From assembly GCF_022568775.1 (NCBI RefSeq), contig NZ_JAKZHW010000001.1, forward strand, positions 1 through 64,000: a stretch of DNA of 64,000 nucleotides, in the 5' to 3' direction. This DNA is from Sphingomonas telluris. Lineage in GTDB: Bacteria > Pseudomonadota > Alphaproteobacteria > Sphingomonadales > Sphingomonadaceae. Positions 24,651 through 32,366 of the stretch are shown here, one piece after another. Every line of letters starts with the position of its first letter. Position 1 is the stretch's first letter. The notes beneath the pieces were generated by a model, which did no database searches, had not been told where the DNA came from, and saw only the letters and a program-made list of their open reading frames with translations. Position numbers and translations under genes: made by a program.

Positions 24651-26684
24651 ATGCGTCGCCTTTTTATGGCTTTTCTGCTCGCGGGCGCGGCTGCGCAAGC
24701 GTCAGCGGAAGTCGTGTCGGTCGAGATCAAGGAGCAGCGGCCATGGATTCCCGGCCGCCAGTTCAACGCCGGCGAATATGAGCTGCTGTCAGGCGTGGTC
24801 CATTACGAAGTTGATCCACTCGCCAAGTCATCACGCGGCATAGCCGACATCCGCCTTGCCCCGCGAAACGCGCGGGGAATGGTCGAATTTCAAGGCCCGT
24901 TCATGATGTTGCGGCCCCTCGATCCGGCACGGTCGAATGGCACCACCATTTTCGAGGTTGCCAATCGCGGCCTGACGCAAATGCAGAGCGTGATGATCGA
25001 GACGGACACGTTCTCGTTGCTGAGGAACGAGACCCGGGACGTATCGCGGCCTGCCTTGTTCGACAGGGGCTACACATTTGCCTGGGCCGGCTGGCAGGGC
25101 AATCTGACGGCCGATGAATTTGGCCTGGCGGTCCCAACTGCTCGCGTAAACGGGCCGGTCCGCGCTACCGCCTTCCTGGGTTTTAGATCGAACGGCCTCG
25201 ACGGCGGGCCTTTTCTGGAGGCTCCCGCTTGTGCGGCCAATTCGGGAGATCCGGTTGCCGTCTTGCGCGTGCACAAGAGCTTCGATGATCCCGGTACCGT
25301 CGTGCCACGGAGCGAATGGAGCTTCGCCCGAAGGAAGAAGGATGGCACCGTCGTTGCCGATCCCTGTGCGGTTCTGCTTGCAAGGCCGCTGGCGAAGCCC
25401 GCACTCGTATCCGCCACCTTCCAGGGAGACTTTCCAAAACTCATGGGCTTGGGCCAGGCCGCCGTCAGAGATTTCGTGGCCCATCTCAGGCGCGCTGACA
25501 AACCCAGCGCCCTCAATTCCCGTGCTGGCGATACGCGACGGGTCATCGCGTACGGATACTCACAAAGCGCTCGTTTCCTTCGCGACTTCCTTTATCGGGG
25601 TTTCAACGCGGACGAAGAGGGTCGGCCTGTCTTCGATGGCGTTTTGGACGTCGCGTCCGGCTCTGGCAGGGGCTCCTTCAATCATCGCTATGCATCACCC
25701 GGCTCGGCGGGCAACTCGGTGGGCAGCGCTCTGAGGGCAGTGGACCTCTATCCGTTCGCCGACGTTCCGACGCCCGACATCGATGGAAAGGCAAACGAGG
25801 GGCAGCTCGACGGCGCCATTCGAGACAAGGTGCAGCCCCGCATCTTCCACATCCTGAATTCATCCGAATATTGGGCGCGAGCCGGATCGCTGCTTCAAAC
25901 GACTACGGATGGCCGCAGCGCTCTCCCCGAGGCAGCGGGAACCCGCACCTTTGCGTTCGCCGGAACCGCCCACGGACCGCGGCGGCATACGCTCTTCCTG
26001 GAAGAGGCCACGAAAGCCGATTACCCGTACAACGACAGCACGGACCTTTGGCTCGCCATGCCCGCCATAGTCGTCATGCTCGATCGTTGGTTGATGGGTA
26101 CGGCCTCCCCGCAATCGCGCGTTCCTCGCGTGGGAACGACTTTGGTCCCGCCCTCAGATCTCAAATTCCCGAAGATTCCGAACGTCGAAGTTCCCCAGGC
26201 ACCGCCTCCGGTTTGGCAACTGAATCTGGGCCCGGATTATGATGCGCGCGGGATCTTGACCGAACCTCCGAAGCTCGGATCCCGCTATCCGTTGCTCGTC
26301 CCGCAGGTCGATCAAGACGGTAACGAACTGGGATCGTGGCGCGGTCTCGCTGGGTCTGTTCCGCTCGGCACCTACACGGCCTGGAACTATCAAGACCGAA
26401 GGATGCTGAAAGCGTTCGGGATGCTGTCCGGCCTCCAGGGTGCCTTCATACCGTTTCCTGCCACCAAGTCGGACCGCGAGCAGAGCGGCGATACGCGCCT
26501 TTCCGTCAACGAGAGATATGGCGGCCTTGGCGGTTACATGATCGCCGTGGATCTAGCGATCGACAGCCAGGTCTCGGCGGGGTTCCTATTACCTGAGGAG
26601 CGCGACCGGGCCCGTGCCGCCATGTTTAGCAACTGGGATCGGGTAAGCGGCTTGAGAATACATTGGCCTCGTCCGACAGGATGA
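24651..26684 (+). CDS. Secreted alpha/beta hydrolase domain protein (large)
   Basis: 677 residues from the ATG at 24651, with AGGGGGTGG before it; a GTG two codons earlier is an alternative start. A signal peptide covers about 1-19 (ending QASAE). The nucleophile elbow GYSQSA lies near residue 307. A late His in AGTAHGPRRH and the end block NERYGGLGGYM fit the Abhydrolase_10 type of large secreted hydrolase. It is likely a periplasmic esterase or lipase-like enzyme; the substrate is unknown. It stands alone between two repeat dimers. Confidence 0.82.
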   Translation: MRRLFMAFLLAGAAAQASAEVVSVEIKEQRPWIPGRQFNAGEYELLSGVVHYEVDPLAKSSRGIADIRLAPRNARGMVEFQGPFMMLRPLDPARSNGTTIFEVANRGLTQMQSVMIETDTFSLLRNETRDVSRPALFDRGYTFAWAGWQGNLTADEFGLAVPTARVNGPVRATAFLGFRSNGLDGGPFLEAPACAANSGDPVAVLRVHKSFDDPGTVVPRSEWSFARRKKDGTVVADPCAVLLARPLAKPALVSATFQGDFPKLMGLGQAAVRDFVAHLRRADKPSALNSRAGDTRRVIAYGYSQSARFLRDFLYRGFNADEEGRPVFDGVLDVASGSGRGSFNHRYASPGSAGNSVGSALRAVDLYPFADVPTPDIDGKANEGQLDGAIRDKVQPRIFHILNSSEYWARAGSLLQTTTDGRSALPEAAGTRTFAFAGTAHGPRRHTLFLEEATKADYPYNDSTDLWLAMPAIVVMLDRWLMGTASPQSRVPRVGTTLVPPSDLKFPKIPNVEVPQAPPPVWQLNLGPDYDARGILTEPPKLGSRYPLLVPQVDQDGNELGSWRGLAGSVPLGTYTAWNYQDRRMLKAFGMLSGLQGAFIPFPATKSDREQSGDTRLSVNERYGGLGGYMIAVDLAIDSQVSAGFLLPEERDRARAAMFSNWDRVSGLRIHWPRPTG

Positions 26685-26734
26685 GCCCCGCAGCGCTTCT
26701 TCGGCTGTCTGCCTGGTTACAACGGACGGTACGC

Positions 26735-26800
26735 CAGTGGCAGGAATGGGTCGAAAGGTGCCATTACCGTTGTGGCAGGAATGGGTCGAAAGCTGACATT
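26735..26800 (+). repeat. Dispersed element dimer
   Basis: Two copies spaced 36 bases: CAGTGGCAG with GTGCCATTA, then TTGTGGCAG with CTGACATT, both around GAATGGGTCGAAAG. Confidence 0.92.
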
Positions 26801-26813
26801 CGGGCAGAGGTAT

Positions 26814-27644
26814 TCAGCAGGCATAGTTCCCGGAGCCAGCGGCCCGGCAGCCCTTGGGAATGATCCACTGGGTTCGCGTGAAGAACATGCTCTCCATCGG
26901 TTTGCCGTTCTTGTCCTTAGCCGGCGTGAAGGCCGTGTGGAGCAGGCCCCAGCAGATGGCCCAATCCAGGCTTTTACTCTGGCTGGCTTCAACGATCCTA
27001 CAGTCACTTGGCTTGCCCCTGGAATCGAGGCGGATACGCGCTGAGTTAGCGCCCGTTTGCTCCTTCCTCGCAGCAGTCCCGGGGAAGTTCATGTTTATGC
27101 CGTACTTCGGCTTGGGCAGTTCTGCCATCGCGGCCTGCTGGGCTTGGCTGAAACCCCATTGGTCCAGCAAATCGGCAACGCAGTCATCGAGAACGGTGAC
27201 CGCCTTGCGGAAGTCCGGCAGAGAGAAGGCGACCCGGAGGTTGTCGCCGGCATCGAGCGACAGCACTCCGGCGGCAGTCGCCTTGTCCAGATCCGCTCTG
27301 GAAAGCCCAGTTGCATTATAGCGCCTAGAGGCACCGCTAAGATTGAAGCTGGACAAGCGCCCCTTCACTTCCGCGCCGCCTGGCGAGAACCCGATGTTCA
27401 CGGGCACCCTTTCAGCGGGCAGTTGGCTGGCGGCCTCGAATACGAATATCGAGGTCCAGTCAGTCATTGGCGCAGGACGAAAGGAAAGTGTCACGCGATT
27501 CTCAGGCGTGCCATAGTCGCGCTGAAGAACGCACATGTTGTCGGCGTATTCGACAACCCACTTGCCCGAAGGCTGCAAGACCGGAGGCGGGGCCGCACTG
27601 GCCATCAACAAAACGCCGGCCGAGAAACTTGAAAGCAATCCCAC
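26814..27644 (-). CDS. Secreted protein with TonB C-terminal-like domain
   Basis: 276 residues with a signal peptide (about 1-18). The C-terminal hundred residues (ANSARIRLDSRGKPSDCRIV, then LLHTAFTPAKDKNGKPME) have the beta-alpha-beta pattern of the TonB C-terminal fold used by exported TonB-like proteins. The N-terminal half is unassigned. A proline-rich, membrane-anchored energiser region is missing, so it is not a classical TonB. The function is unknown. Confidence 0.7.
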   Translation of the reverse strand: MGLLSSFSAGVLLMASAAPPPVLQPSGKWVVEYADNMCVLQRDYGTPENRVTLSFRPAPMTDWTSIFVFEAASQLPAERVPVNIGFSPGGAEVKGRLSSFNLSGASRRYNATGLSRADLDKATAAGVLSLDAGDNLRVAFSLPDFRKAVTVLDDCVADLLDQWGFSQAQQAAMAELPKPKYGINMNFPGTAARKEQTGANSARIRLDSRGKPSDCRIVEASQSKSLDWAICWGLLHTAFTPAKDKNGKPMESMFFTRTQWIIPKGCRAAGSGNYAC

Positions 27645-27694
27645 CTGCTATTCTCGCCCATCGCCCTGAGGCATCAGTTCTGCAGGGTCAGCGC

Positions 27695-27761
27695 AATGTC
27701 CGCAATGGGTCGAAAGCTGCCACTACGCTAATGGCACGAATGGGTCGAAAGCGGACATTAG
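27695..27761 (+). repeat. Dispersed element dimer with nested complementary arms
   Basis: The outer arms GTCCGC and GCGGAC pair, and the inner arms CTGCCA and TGGCA pair. The right end ATTAG provides the TAA stop of the gene at 27758. Confidence 0.92.
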
Positions 27762-28054
27762 CTGTCCAAAGAGCGAAGCCGAACCAGTGCTTCTGCCGCT
27801 CCACGTCTCAATCCAGCCTCATCGACGTATAGGCCATTCGCGTCGGCCAGCAGGTCGGCATCTTGGGTGAACATGTCGCAAGTCGCCTGATGCCGGTCGA
27901 GAACGAGAAAGACCGTCTCGGGAATGTCAATCCGACCTTCTTGCTGGCAGCGCTTGAAGAACTGCGCGGCATGCTCATCGGCTGACGAACGCCTTTCCAC
28001 AAAGTCGCACAGCAGGCGCTCATAGTCACTCGTATCGAACTCGCTCACAGGCAC
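27758..28054 (-). CDS. Small acidic protein, possibly colicin-immunity-like
   Basis: 98 residues, acidic and helical (DYERLLCDFVERRSSADEHA, then RHQATCDMFTQDADLLADAN). The length, the acidic charge and an F-VERR-SS start resemble bacterial self-protective colicin-immunity-like proteins. No toxin gene is next to it, so this is a weak suggestion. The stop codon lies in a repeat copy. Confidence 0.6.
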   Translation of the reverse strand: MPVSEFDTSDYERLLCDFVERRSSADEHAAQFFKRCQQEGRIDIPETVFLVLDRHQATCDMFTQDADLLADANGLYVDEAGLRRGAAEALVRLRSLDS

Positions 28055-28072
28055 GAGAGTAGTGGCAAGCCG

Positions 28073-28139
28073 AATGTCCGCAATGGGTCGAAAGCTGCCA
28101 CTAAGCTAGTGGCAGGAATGGGTGGAAAGCTGCCGCTAG
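28073..28139 (+). repeat. Dispersed element dimer
   Basis: The junction at 28095-28115 is a perfect 9-bp inverted repeat (CTGCCACTA / TAGTGGCAG) around AGC. The second copy's right arm CTGCCGCTAG supplies the stop of the gene at 28136. Confidence 0.93.
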
Positions 28140-28516
28140 TGAGGAAGTGGGAGGCCGTTCATCTTTGCGAACGTGCGGACCAGATCGTCACAAGCGGACT
28201 TCGACGCTTCGCAGAGAACATCCATTCGTATCTCTGAACCAACTTGTTTCGGAATCACCCACCGCTTCACCACTGCAGGATAAGCGGCGTATGCCTGCGG
28301 GGCGAACGACCAAATTGAATATGCCCCCTCATCCGTCGCAATGAGCCAGCCGTTCTCGGTCGTGAAAACAACTCCCGGCTTCGCGCGCAAAGCTGTGAGC
28401 GCGTCGGACACGCTTTGATATTCGATGCTTGCCTCTGCTTCAGGAAGTGGCGCTTGCTGAGCAGGCGCGAGTGCTGTCGCCGCAAGTGCGAACGCGAGGA
28501 TGAACTGACCTAACAT
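28136..28516 (-). CDS. Secreted hypothetical protein (126 aa)
   Basis: 126 residues from the ATG at 28516, with a signal peptide (GQFILAFALAATALAPAQQA). The mature part (SVSDALTALRAKPGVVFTTE, then GWLIATDEGAYSIWSF) has two cysteines late (LCEASKSACDD) that could form a disulphide. No family is recognised. The stop lies in a repeat element. Confidence 0.68.
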   Translation of the reverse strand: MLGQFILAFALAATALAPAQQAPLPEAEASIEYQSVSDALTALRAKPGVVFTTENGWLIATDEGAYSIWSFAPQAYAAYPAVVKRWVIPKQVGSEIRMDVLCEASKSACDDLVRTFAKMNGLPLPH

Positions 28517-28562
28517 CTGGCAATTGGTTTCAGAACGCCTGTCACAGCACAAGGTCGAACCG

Positions 28563-28596
28563 CTAATGGCAGGAATGGTTCGAAAGCTGCCACTAG
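28563..28596 (+). repeat. Dispersed element, full single copy
   Basis: CTAATGGCAG, core GAATGGTTCGAAAG, CTGCCACTAG. It lies eight bases beyond the stop of the TMEM175-like gene. Confidence 0.9.
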
Positions 28597-28604
28597 CAAG
28601 CCCT

Positions 28605-29237
28605 TCAGTCGTCAGTCGATTCCTCGATCAGACTAATCTCCCTCGTCGTCACGGGAAGGAAAAACATCGCCGGCAGAACGAGCAAGCATGCCCACGCAAT
28701 CCTGATATCTACAAAAGCGATCGGCATGGCCGCGGCATAGATCGCGACGGCGGGCCAGATTCTTCGGAACACGCGACGGTGCAGCTCACGATGGAAATCG
28801 CTGCGGCTAATGTTCGTCGCATGCTTCCGCAGCAGACTAAACGATAACGTGCTCATCATGACCACGAACGCATAGGCCGCAACAGCTCTCGGTGAGGTCG
28901 CGTGGAGGCCGAAAAATCGCGCGACGATGGGTATGAGCGTTACCCAGAACAGCGCATTGTTATTGAGCCAGATGGTCGTGCGGTCGGTCTTTGGGAGAGT
29001 GAAGATCAGATAGTGATGGTTGCTCCAAAAAATCGCGATGACCACGAAGCTAAGTGAATAGGTGGCCAGGAGCGCCAAAAATTCCATTAGCGCGACACGA
29101 TTACTCCCGAACGCAAGGTCGTCCGGGATATGGATCTCCAAGACCATGATCGTAACGACGATCGCGAAAACCGCGTCTGAGAAAGACTCGATGCGTCGGT
29201 TGGTCGGCTTCAGTTCTGCGGGTCTAGGGCCTGCCAA
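28605..29237 (-). CDS. TMEM175-family (DUF1211) potassium channel-like protein
   Basis: 210 residues from a TTG at 29237, with AAGGA eight bases before it; no ATG gives the family N-terminus. RRIESFSDAVFAIVVTIMVL is the signature first helix of TMEM175 (FSD box), followed by five further membrane segments and IFWSNHHYLIF. Bacterial members form potassium-selective tetramers. It lies 23 bases beyond the DUF6130 stop, so they may be co-transcribed. Confidence 0.85.
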   Translation of the reverse strand: MAGPRPAELKPTNRRIESFSDAVFAIVVTIMVLEIHIPDDLAFGSNRVALMEFLALLATYSLSFVVIAIFWSNHHYLIFTLPKTDRTTIWLNNNALFWVTLIPIVARFFGLHATSPRAVAAYAFVVMMSTLSFSLLRKHATNISRSDFHRELHRRVFRRIWPAVAIYAAAMPIAFVDIRIAWACLLVLPAMFFLPVTTREISLIEESTDD

Positions 29238-29260
29238 CTGACGCGTCCTTACCAAGCAGC

Positions 29261-29713
29261 CTAATGGTGGCCGCCCCAGTTCGGCATCGTAAAGCTCACC
29301 ACCTTTCTCTGCCCGGGGAAGAGGTTGTGGTTCGCGTCGACGAGATCGATCGTCACCTTGTGTGGGCCTGGCGGCAACCCGAATATGTCGATGGTATTGC
29401 TGCCGCTCGTATCCGCCCACAACCATGGCAAGTCGTCGACGGTTATGTGCAGGTGTCCCACGCGTGGTGACGTGTGAAGCGCGCCCTCGCCAAGCACCGG
29501 ACCGATGCGAACATTCTCCGCGTGATATTGAATCCATACGAGCCCCTTGGGCAGTCCCTCGGGGATCGGCGGGTCGACAACTAGTTTGGGCGCGGCCTCA
29601 TTCTTGATCTCTATGTAGGGCGTGGCCCCATGCTGCCATGCGGTTTGGGCCGAGACACCTGTTGTCAAAGCGGTTGCCGTTGCGACCACCTCAAATGTTC
29701 TGAGGGTGCGCAT
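29261..29713 (-). CDS. Secreted DUF6130 protein
   Basis: 150 residues from the ATG at 29713. A signal peptide covers about 1-22. PPIPEGLPKGLVWIQYHAEN, then SPRVGHLHITVDDLPWLWAD and GLPPGPHKVTIDLVD are the conserved blocks I associate with DUF6130, a beta-sandwich family of exported proteins with conserved His residues that could bind metal. The function is unproven. Confidence 0.8.
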   Translation of the reverse strand: MRTLRTFEVVATATALTTGVSAQTAWQHGATPYIEIKNEAAPKLVVDPPIPEGLPKGLVWIQYHAENVRIGPVLGEGALHTSPRVGHLHITVDDLPWLWADTSGSNTIDIFGLPPGPHKVTIDLVDANHNLFPGQRKVVSFTMPNWGGHH

Positions 29714-29856
29714 TTGCCTTCTCCTCCGCCGAGTTGAGAATGAACGCGTACGCAACGCGTGCTCGACCGTTGGAGAGATACTGGTGCGCTACCGACTGGC
29801 GGCCTGAATGACGCCCTGACTCTCGGTAACGAGTCGGTCAAGCGATCCGTCGCATT

Positions 29857-29890
29857 CTAATGGCGGGAATGGGTGGAAACCGGACGTTAG
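29857..29890 (+). repeat. Dispersed element, full single copy
   Basis: CTAATGGCGG, GAATGGGTGGAAAC, CGGACGTTAG. It contains the stop of the shifted frame of the VOC gene. Confidence 0.9.
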
Positions 29891-30260
29891 CGCTTGATTG
29901 CTGTGGACGGCCAGCCAACGCGCACAAGAAGACCGTCCGGTCCAGCGATCCCTACTTCGTAGAGGCCCCACTCACGGTGGCGCAAAATGCCGCCGGCCGG
30001 ATGATCAGGTCATCCACACGAGCGGCGATGGCTTCAACGTCCGGCGTGCGGATGAATACGCCAAAGGGATTATGCTCGGGCACGCGCCATACGCCATCTC
30101 CCGCCTGAGTTAGATGAACCTCGCAGCCCCAGCCGGTCATGATGAAGTAGTTGTCGTCTCCGCCTGTACGAGAAAAGCCAAGGCGTTCCCAAAACTGACA
30201 AGCCTTTGGGAGATCGTTGCTTGGAACAATGGCGAACGCGCCCGTAGATGGCGTTTCCAA
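29887..30260 (-). pseudogene. VOC/glyoxalase-fold protein, frameshifted
   Basis: The ATG at 30260 opens a VOC domain (GAFAIVPSNDLPKACQFWER, then FIMTGWGCEVHLTQ and NPFGVFIRTPDVEAIAARVD). The frame stops early at about 29952. A second frame after a single-base loss near 30000 continues as a natural VOC end (GGILRHREWGLYEVGIAGPD, then GLLVRVGWP) up to a TAA at 29887 inside a repeat. The intact protein would be about 124 residues, the size of bleomycin-resistance-like proteins. Either an assembly indel or a real disabling mutation. Confidence 0.75.
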
Positions 30261-30333
30261 TTCGTATACTCCCCCTGATGACCGCTAAATGCAGGCAACG
30301 CGGGATGTCAGCAATGGTGATTGCAGACACTCG

Positions 30334-30366
30334 CCGATCGCAGGAATGGGTGGAATGCTGACGCTT
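30334..30366 (+). repeat. Dispersed element, single copy
   Basis: GATCGCAG, core GAATGGGTGGAAT, GCTGACGCT. It abuts the stop of the histidine kinase remnant. Confidence 0.8.
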
Positions 30367-31104
30367 CAGGTCAGATACGAGAGAGCGTCCCCGGTGGCGG
30401 CCCGTGGAACAACGGCCACGATGGTCGTGCCACGCTGCTTACTGCGGGCCGACAACGTTCCGCCATGCACAAGCATCCGGCTGCGCATGACCTTTAGGCC
30501 AACGCCACCGGTAGCCAGCGCGGCCTTAAGCGACATGCCGCACCCGTCGTCAGCAACCTTCAGTCGAACGTGGGTGTCGGTCAGCGACAGGTTCACCTTG
30601 ATGGATTTCGCGGCTCCATGACGGAAGGCATTGGTCATTGCCTCCTGCGCCACCCTCAACAAGGCAAGCGCTGGTTCGCACTTCAGGTAGTTGCATTCCC
30701 CTTCGACCCGAAACGAGGTTCGAACACCCGTCCGTTTGCCAAAACCGGTAGCTGCGGAGAGCGACTGGTAGGCCGTCACGACTTAATTCGGCAGGATAAT
30801 GAAGGAAAGCGAGTGCGCGTACATTATCTTCTATCTCGTGCGCGTCGCACTGCACTTGATGGACTGCCTCGGCCAATGTGGAGAGCGGGGAGTTGGTGAG
30901 CCTCGCGACGTCAAGGCGCAACGCGATGAGGAGCTGGCCAAGCGAGTCGTGCAGTTCGCGGGAAAACCGCATCCGCTCCCGCTCTTTTGCTTTGAGATAT
31001 CCGGCTAGGAAATCCCGACTCTGGAACTGCGCGAGGAGTTCTTCCCCACTCATTTGACTAGGGGGCACGGAGACTGCGTCCGCAATCGGTTGTGTCACTT
31101 TCAC
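30366..31104 (-). pseudogene. Short NarL-type histidine kinase, frameshifted
   Basis: From 31104 one frame reads a HisKA_3 box (ERMRFSRELHDSLGQLLIAL, with the phospho-acceptor His) and continues to about 30750 (PAELSRDGLPVALRSY). The ATPase domain continues in another frame (GFGKRTGVRTSF, then LLRVAQEAMTNAFRHGA, VADDGCGM and GGVGLKVMRSR). The switch lies near CCGGTTTTGG, so a one-base indel splits the gene. Joined, it would be about 245 residues without an input domain. No response regulator adjoins it. It is either a pseudogene or an assembly error. Confidence 0.78.
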
Positions 31105-31211
31105 GCCAGTATCCCGCAGCCCGTCCGGGCTGAGAGCCTAGCGAGAGGTCGAATACCCCCTTTCGATCTAGCGACAGCAATTTGCTCATTCGCGACAAGG
31201 ACAAGCGACTC

Positions 31212-31244
31212 GTAATGGCAGCTTTGGGTCGAATCTGCCGCTAA
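31212..31244 (+). repeat. Dispersed element, TTT-core copy
   Basis: GTAATGGCAGCTTT, GGGTCG, AATCTGCCGCTAA. It provides the TAG stop of the lipoprotein gene. Confidence 0.88.
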
Positions 31245-31690
31245 GGGTAACTTGGCGGTGTGCTCTTGTCGTCGATGTTCACGGGATCGACGCGCTCGAA
31301 GTACGGTCGCTCAACAAGGTTCCTGAGAAGGTATTGGCCTGACCGGCTTCGGTACAGCTGCCAACACCGAAGATGTCCATTCACGCTAGCGCAAACCCGA
31401 TCGTCTTGGAGCGAATAAGTACCGTAGCTCCTCGGCACCCTGTCTCCACACGTGATGTATTGACCGTCCGACGTGAATGCGTCGCAGCGAGCGCTCGATG
31501 TGATTATGATTTCACCTGGTGCCGGCGGGCCTGGATAGCTGAACTTCTTGCCAACTATAGCATCGCGCAATGGTCCGCCGGTCAATTGGCGATATGTCGT
31601 ATTGTTGAAAACGGCATCGGCGGAGCTGTGGCCTGACACACAGCCGGTTAGCACGAGCAGACCCGAAACAATGCTAGCAATCCGAACCAC
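31241..31690 (-). CDS. Lipoprotein of unknown function
   Basis: 149 residues. The lipobox LLVLTGC puts the lipidated Cys at 17. The mature protein contains TYRQLTGGPLRDAIVGKKFS, a feature of small envelope lipoproteins, then a beta-rich domain with three cysteines (ARCDAFTSDGQYITCGDRV, RCWQLYRSRSGQYLLRN). The stop codon falls in a repeat. The function is unknown. Confidence 0.75.
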   Translation of the reverse strand: MVRIASIVSGLLVLTGCVSGHSSADAVFNNTTYRQLTGGPLRDAIVGKKFSYPGPPAPGEIIITSSARCDAFTSDGQYITCGDRVPRSYGTYSLQDDRVCASVNGHLRCWQLYRSRSGQYLLRNLVERPYFERVDPVNIDDKSTPPSYP

Positions 31691-31740
31691 CGGCCTACCT
31701 CACTGCGAATGGCACAGCAGATGCCAAACTAGACCCTAAC

Positions 31741-31774
31741 CTAATGGCAGCTTTGGGTCGAAAGCTGCCGCTAG
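31741..31774 (+). repeat. Dispersed element, right-most copy and best hairpin
   Basis: CTAATGGCAGCTTT, loop GGGTCG, AAAGCTGCCGCTAG: a 14-bp stem with one mismatch and one wobble. It is the last copy seen; none follow in the next 32 kb. Confidence 0.93.
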
Positions 31775-31884
31775 CTCGATTCCGGACGTTCTCGAATCGT
31801 TCTCATCGGCTTACTCGGGCGCGAATGCCCAAGTCTCCGAGCCCGCCCGACCTCCAGCACTGCCGCGAGTGCGGCAAGGTTCAT
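31771..31884 (-). CDS. Possible tiny basic protein (37 aa)
   Basis: A 38-codon frame with GAGGA about ten bases before its ATG. The product begins MNLAALAAVLEVGRARRLGH and is Arg-rich. Its TAG lies in the last repeat copy. The evidence is limited to the ribosome site; it may not be a gene. Confidence 0.25.
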   Translation of the reverse strand: MNLAALAAVLEVGRARRLGHSRPSKPMRTIRERPESS

Positions 31885-32110
31885 ATTGCTTAATTCCTCA
31901 GCGATCAGCTCACGCAGCGGCGCGACAGCGAGAGGTACTGGACTTCGTGGCTGTGACCTGTGCGAATTTCGGAATCGAGCCGACGGGGGCCAGCTGACTT
32001 TGCAGACTAAGGGGGCCCCGCGCCCGTCATTGGCGGGCCGGCGTCACCCCTGTCTTTTCCGTACTTTTTCCGTATGGCCGAGGGCGGGTCCAGCTAAATT
32101 ATTGAAAAGC
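31885..32110. other. Intergenic stretch between repeat zone and tRNA
   Basis: No gene seen. With the adjoining copy at 31741 the gene-poor stretch from 31691 is about 420 bases. On the minus strand it follows the tRNA and has a near-direct repeat (TACGGAAAAAG, TACGGAAAAG) at about 32058-32078 and a GC-rich fold that might terminate the tRNA transcript. Confidence 0.4.
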
Positions 32111-32186
32111 TGGTGGAGCTGAGGGGAATCGAACCCCTGACCTCTGCAGTGCGATTGCAGCGCTCTCCCATCTGAGCTACAGCCCC
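32111..32186 (-). tRNA. tRNA-Ala (anticodon CGC)
   Basis: 76 bases with an encoded 3' CCA. The acceptor stem is GGGGCTG / CAGCTCC, the D arm GCTCAGATGGGAGAGC, the anticodon stem CTGCA / TGCAG with a seven-base loop centred on CGC, and the T arm ends in GGTTCGATTCC. It reads GCG codons for alanine. Confidence 0.95.
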
Positions 32187-32366
32187 ACACCTCGGCAGGC
32201 GGCCCACATAGCGGCGCCTTTTCCCCCTTGCAATGACTGGCCGTAAGGCAATTTCGCCCTACCGCTGATTGCGTCCGCCTGAGGAACGGCCGTGCTGTCG
32301 TGTTCGTTGAATCCCTCAGGACCAGCCGGCAGTCCGCCGGCCCATTTTCGGTACTGGAGGCAGGCA

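Noticed and set aside
11330-31774. Could the dispersed elements be a CRISPR array?
   Set aside because: Copies are scattered by hundreds to thousands of bases, spacers are irregular, the cores vary and no cas gene is present.
811-31774. Dispersed elements as ordinary terminators
   Set aside because: The hairpins lack a following T-run and lie on either side of genes in both orientations, so simple termination does not explain them.
11330-32186. An integrative island ending at the tRNA-Ala gene
   Set aside because: No integrase, no duplicate of the tRNA 3' end and no second attachment site were found. I kept only the change of genome character as a finding.
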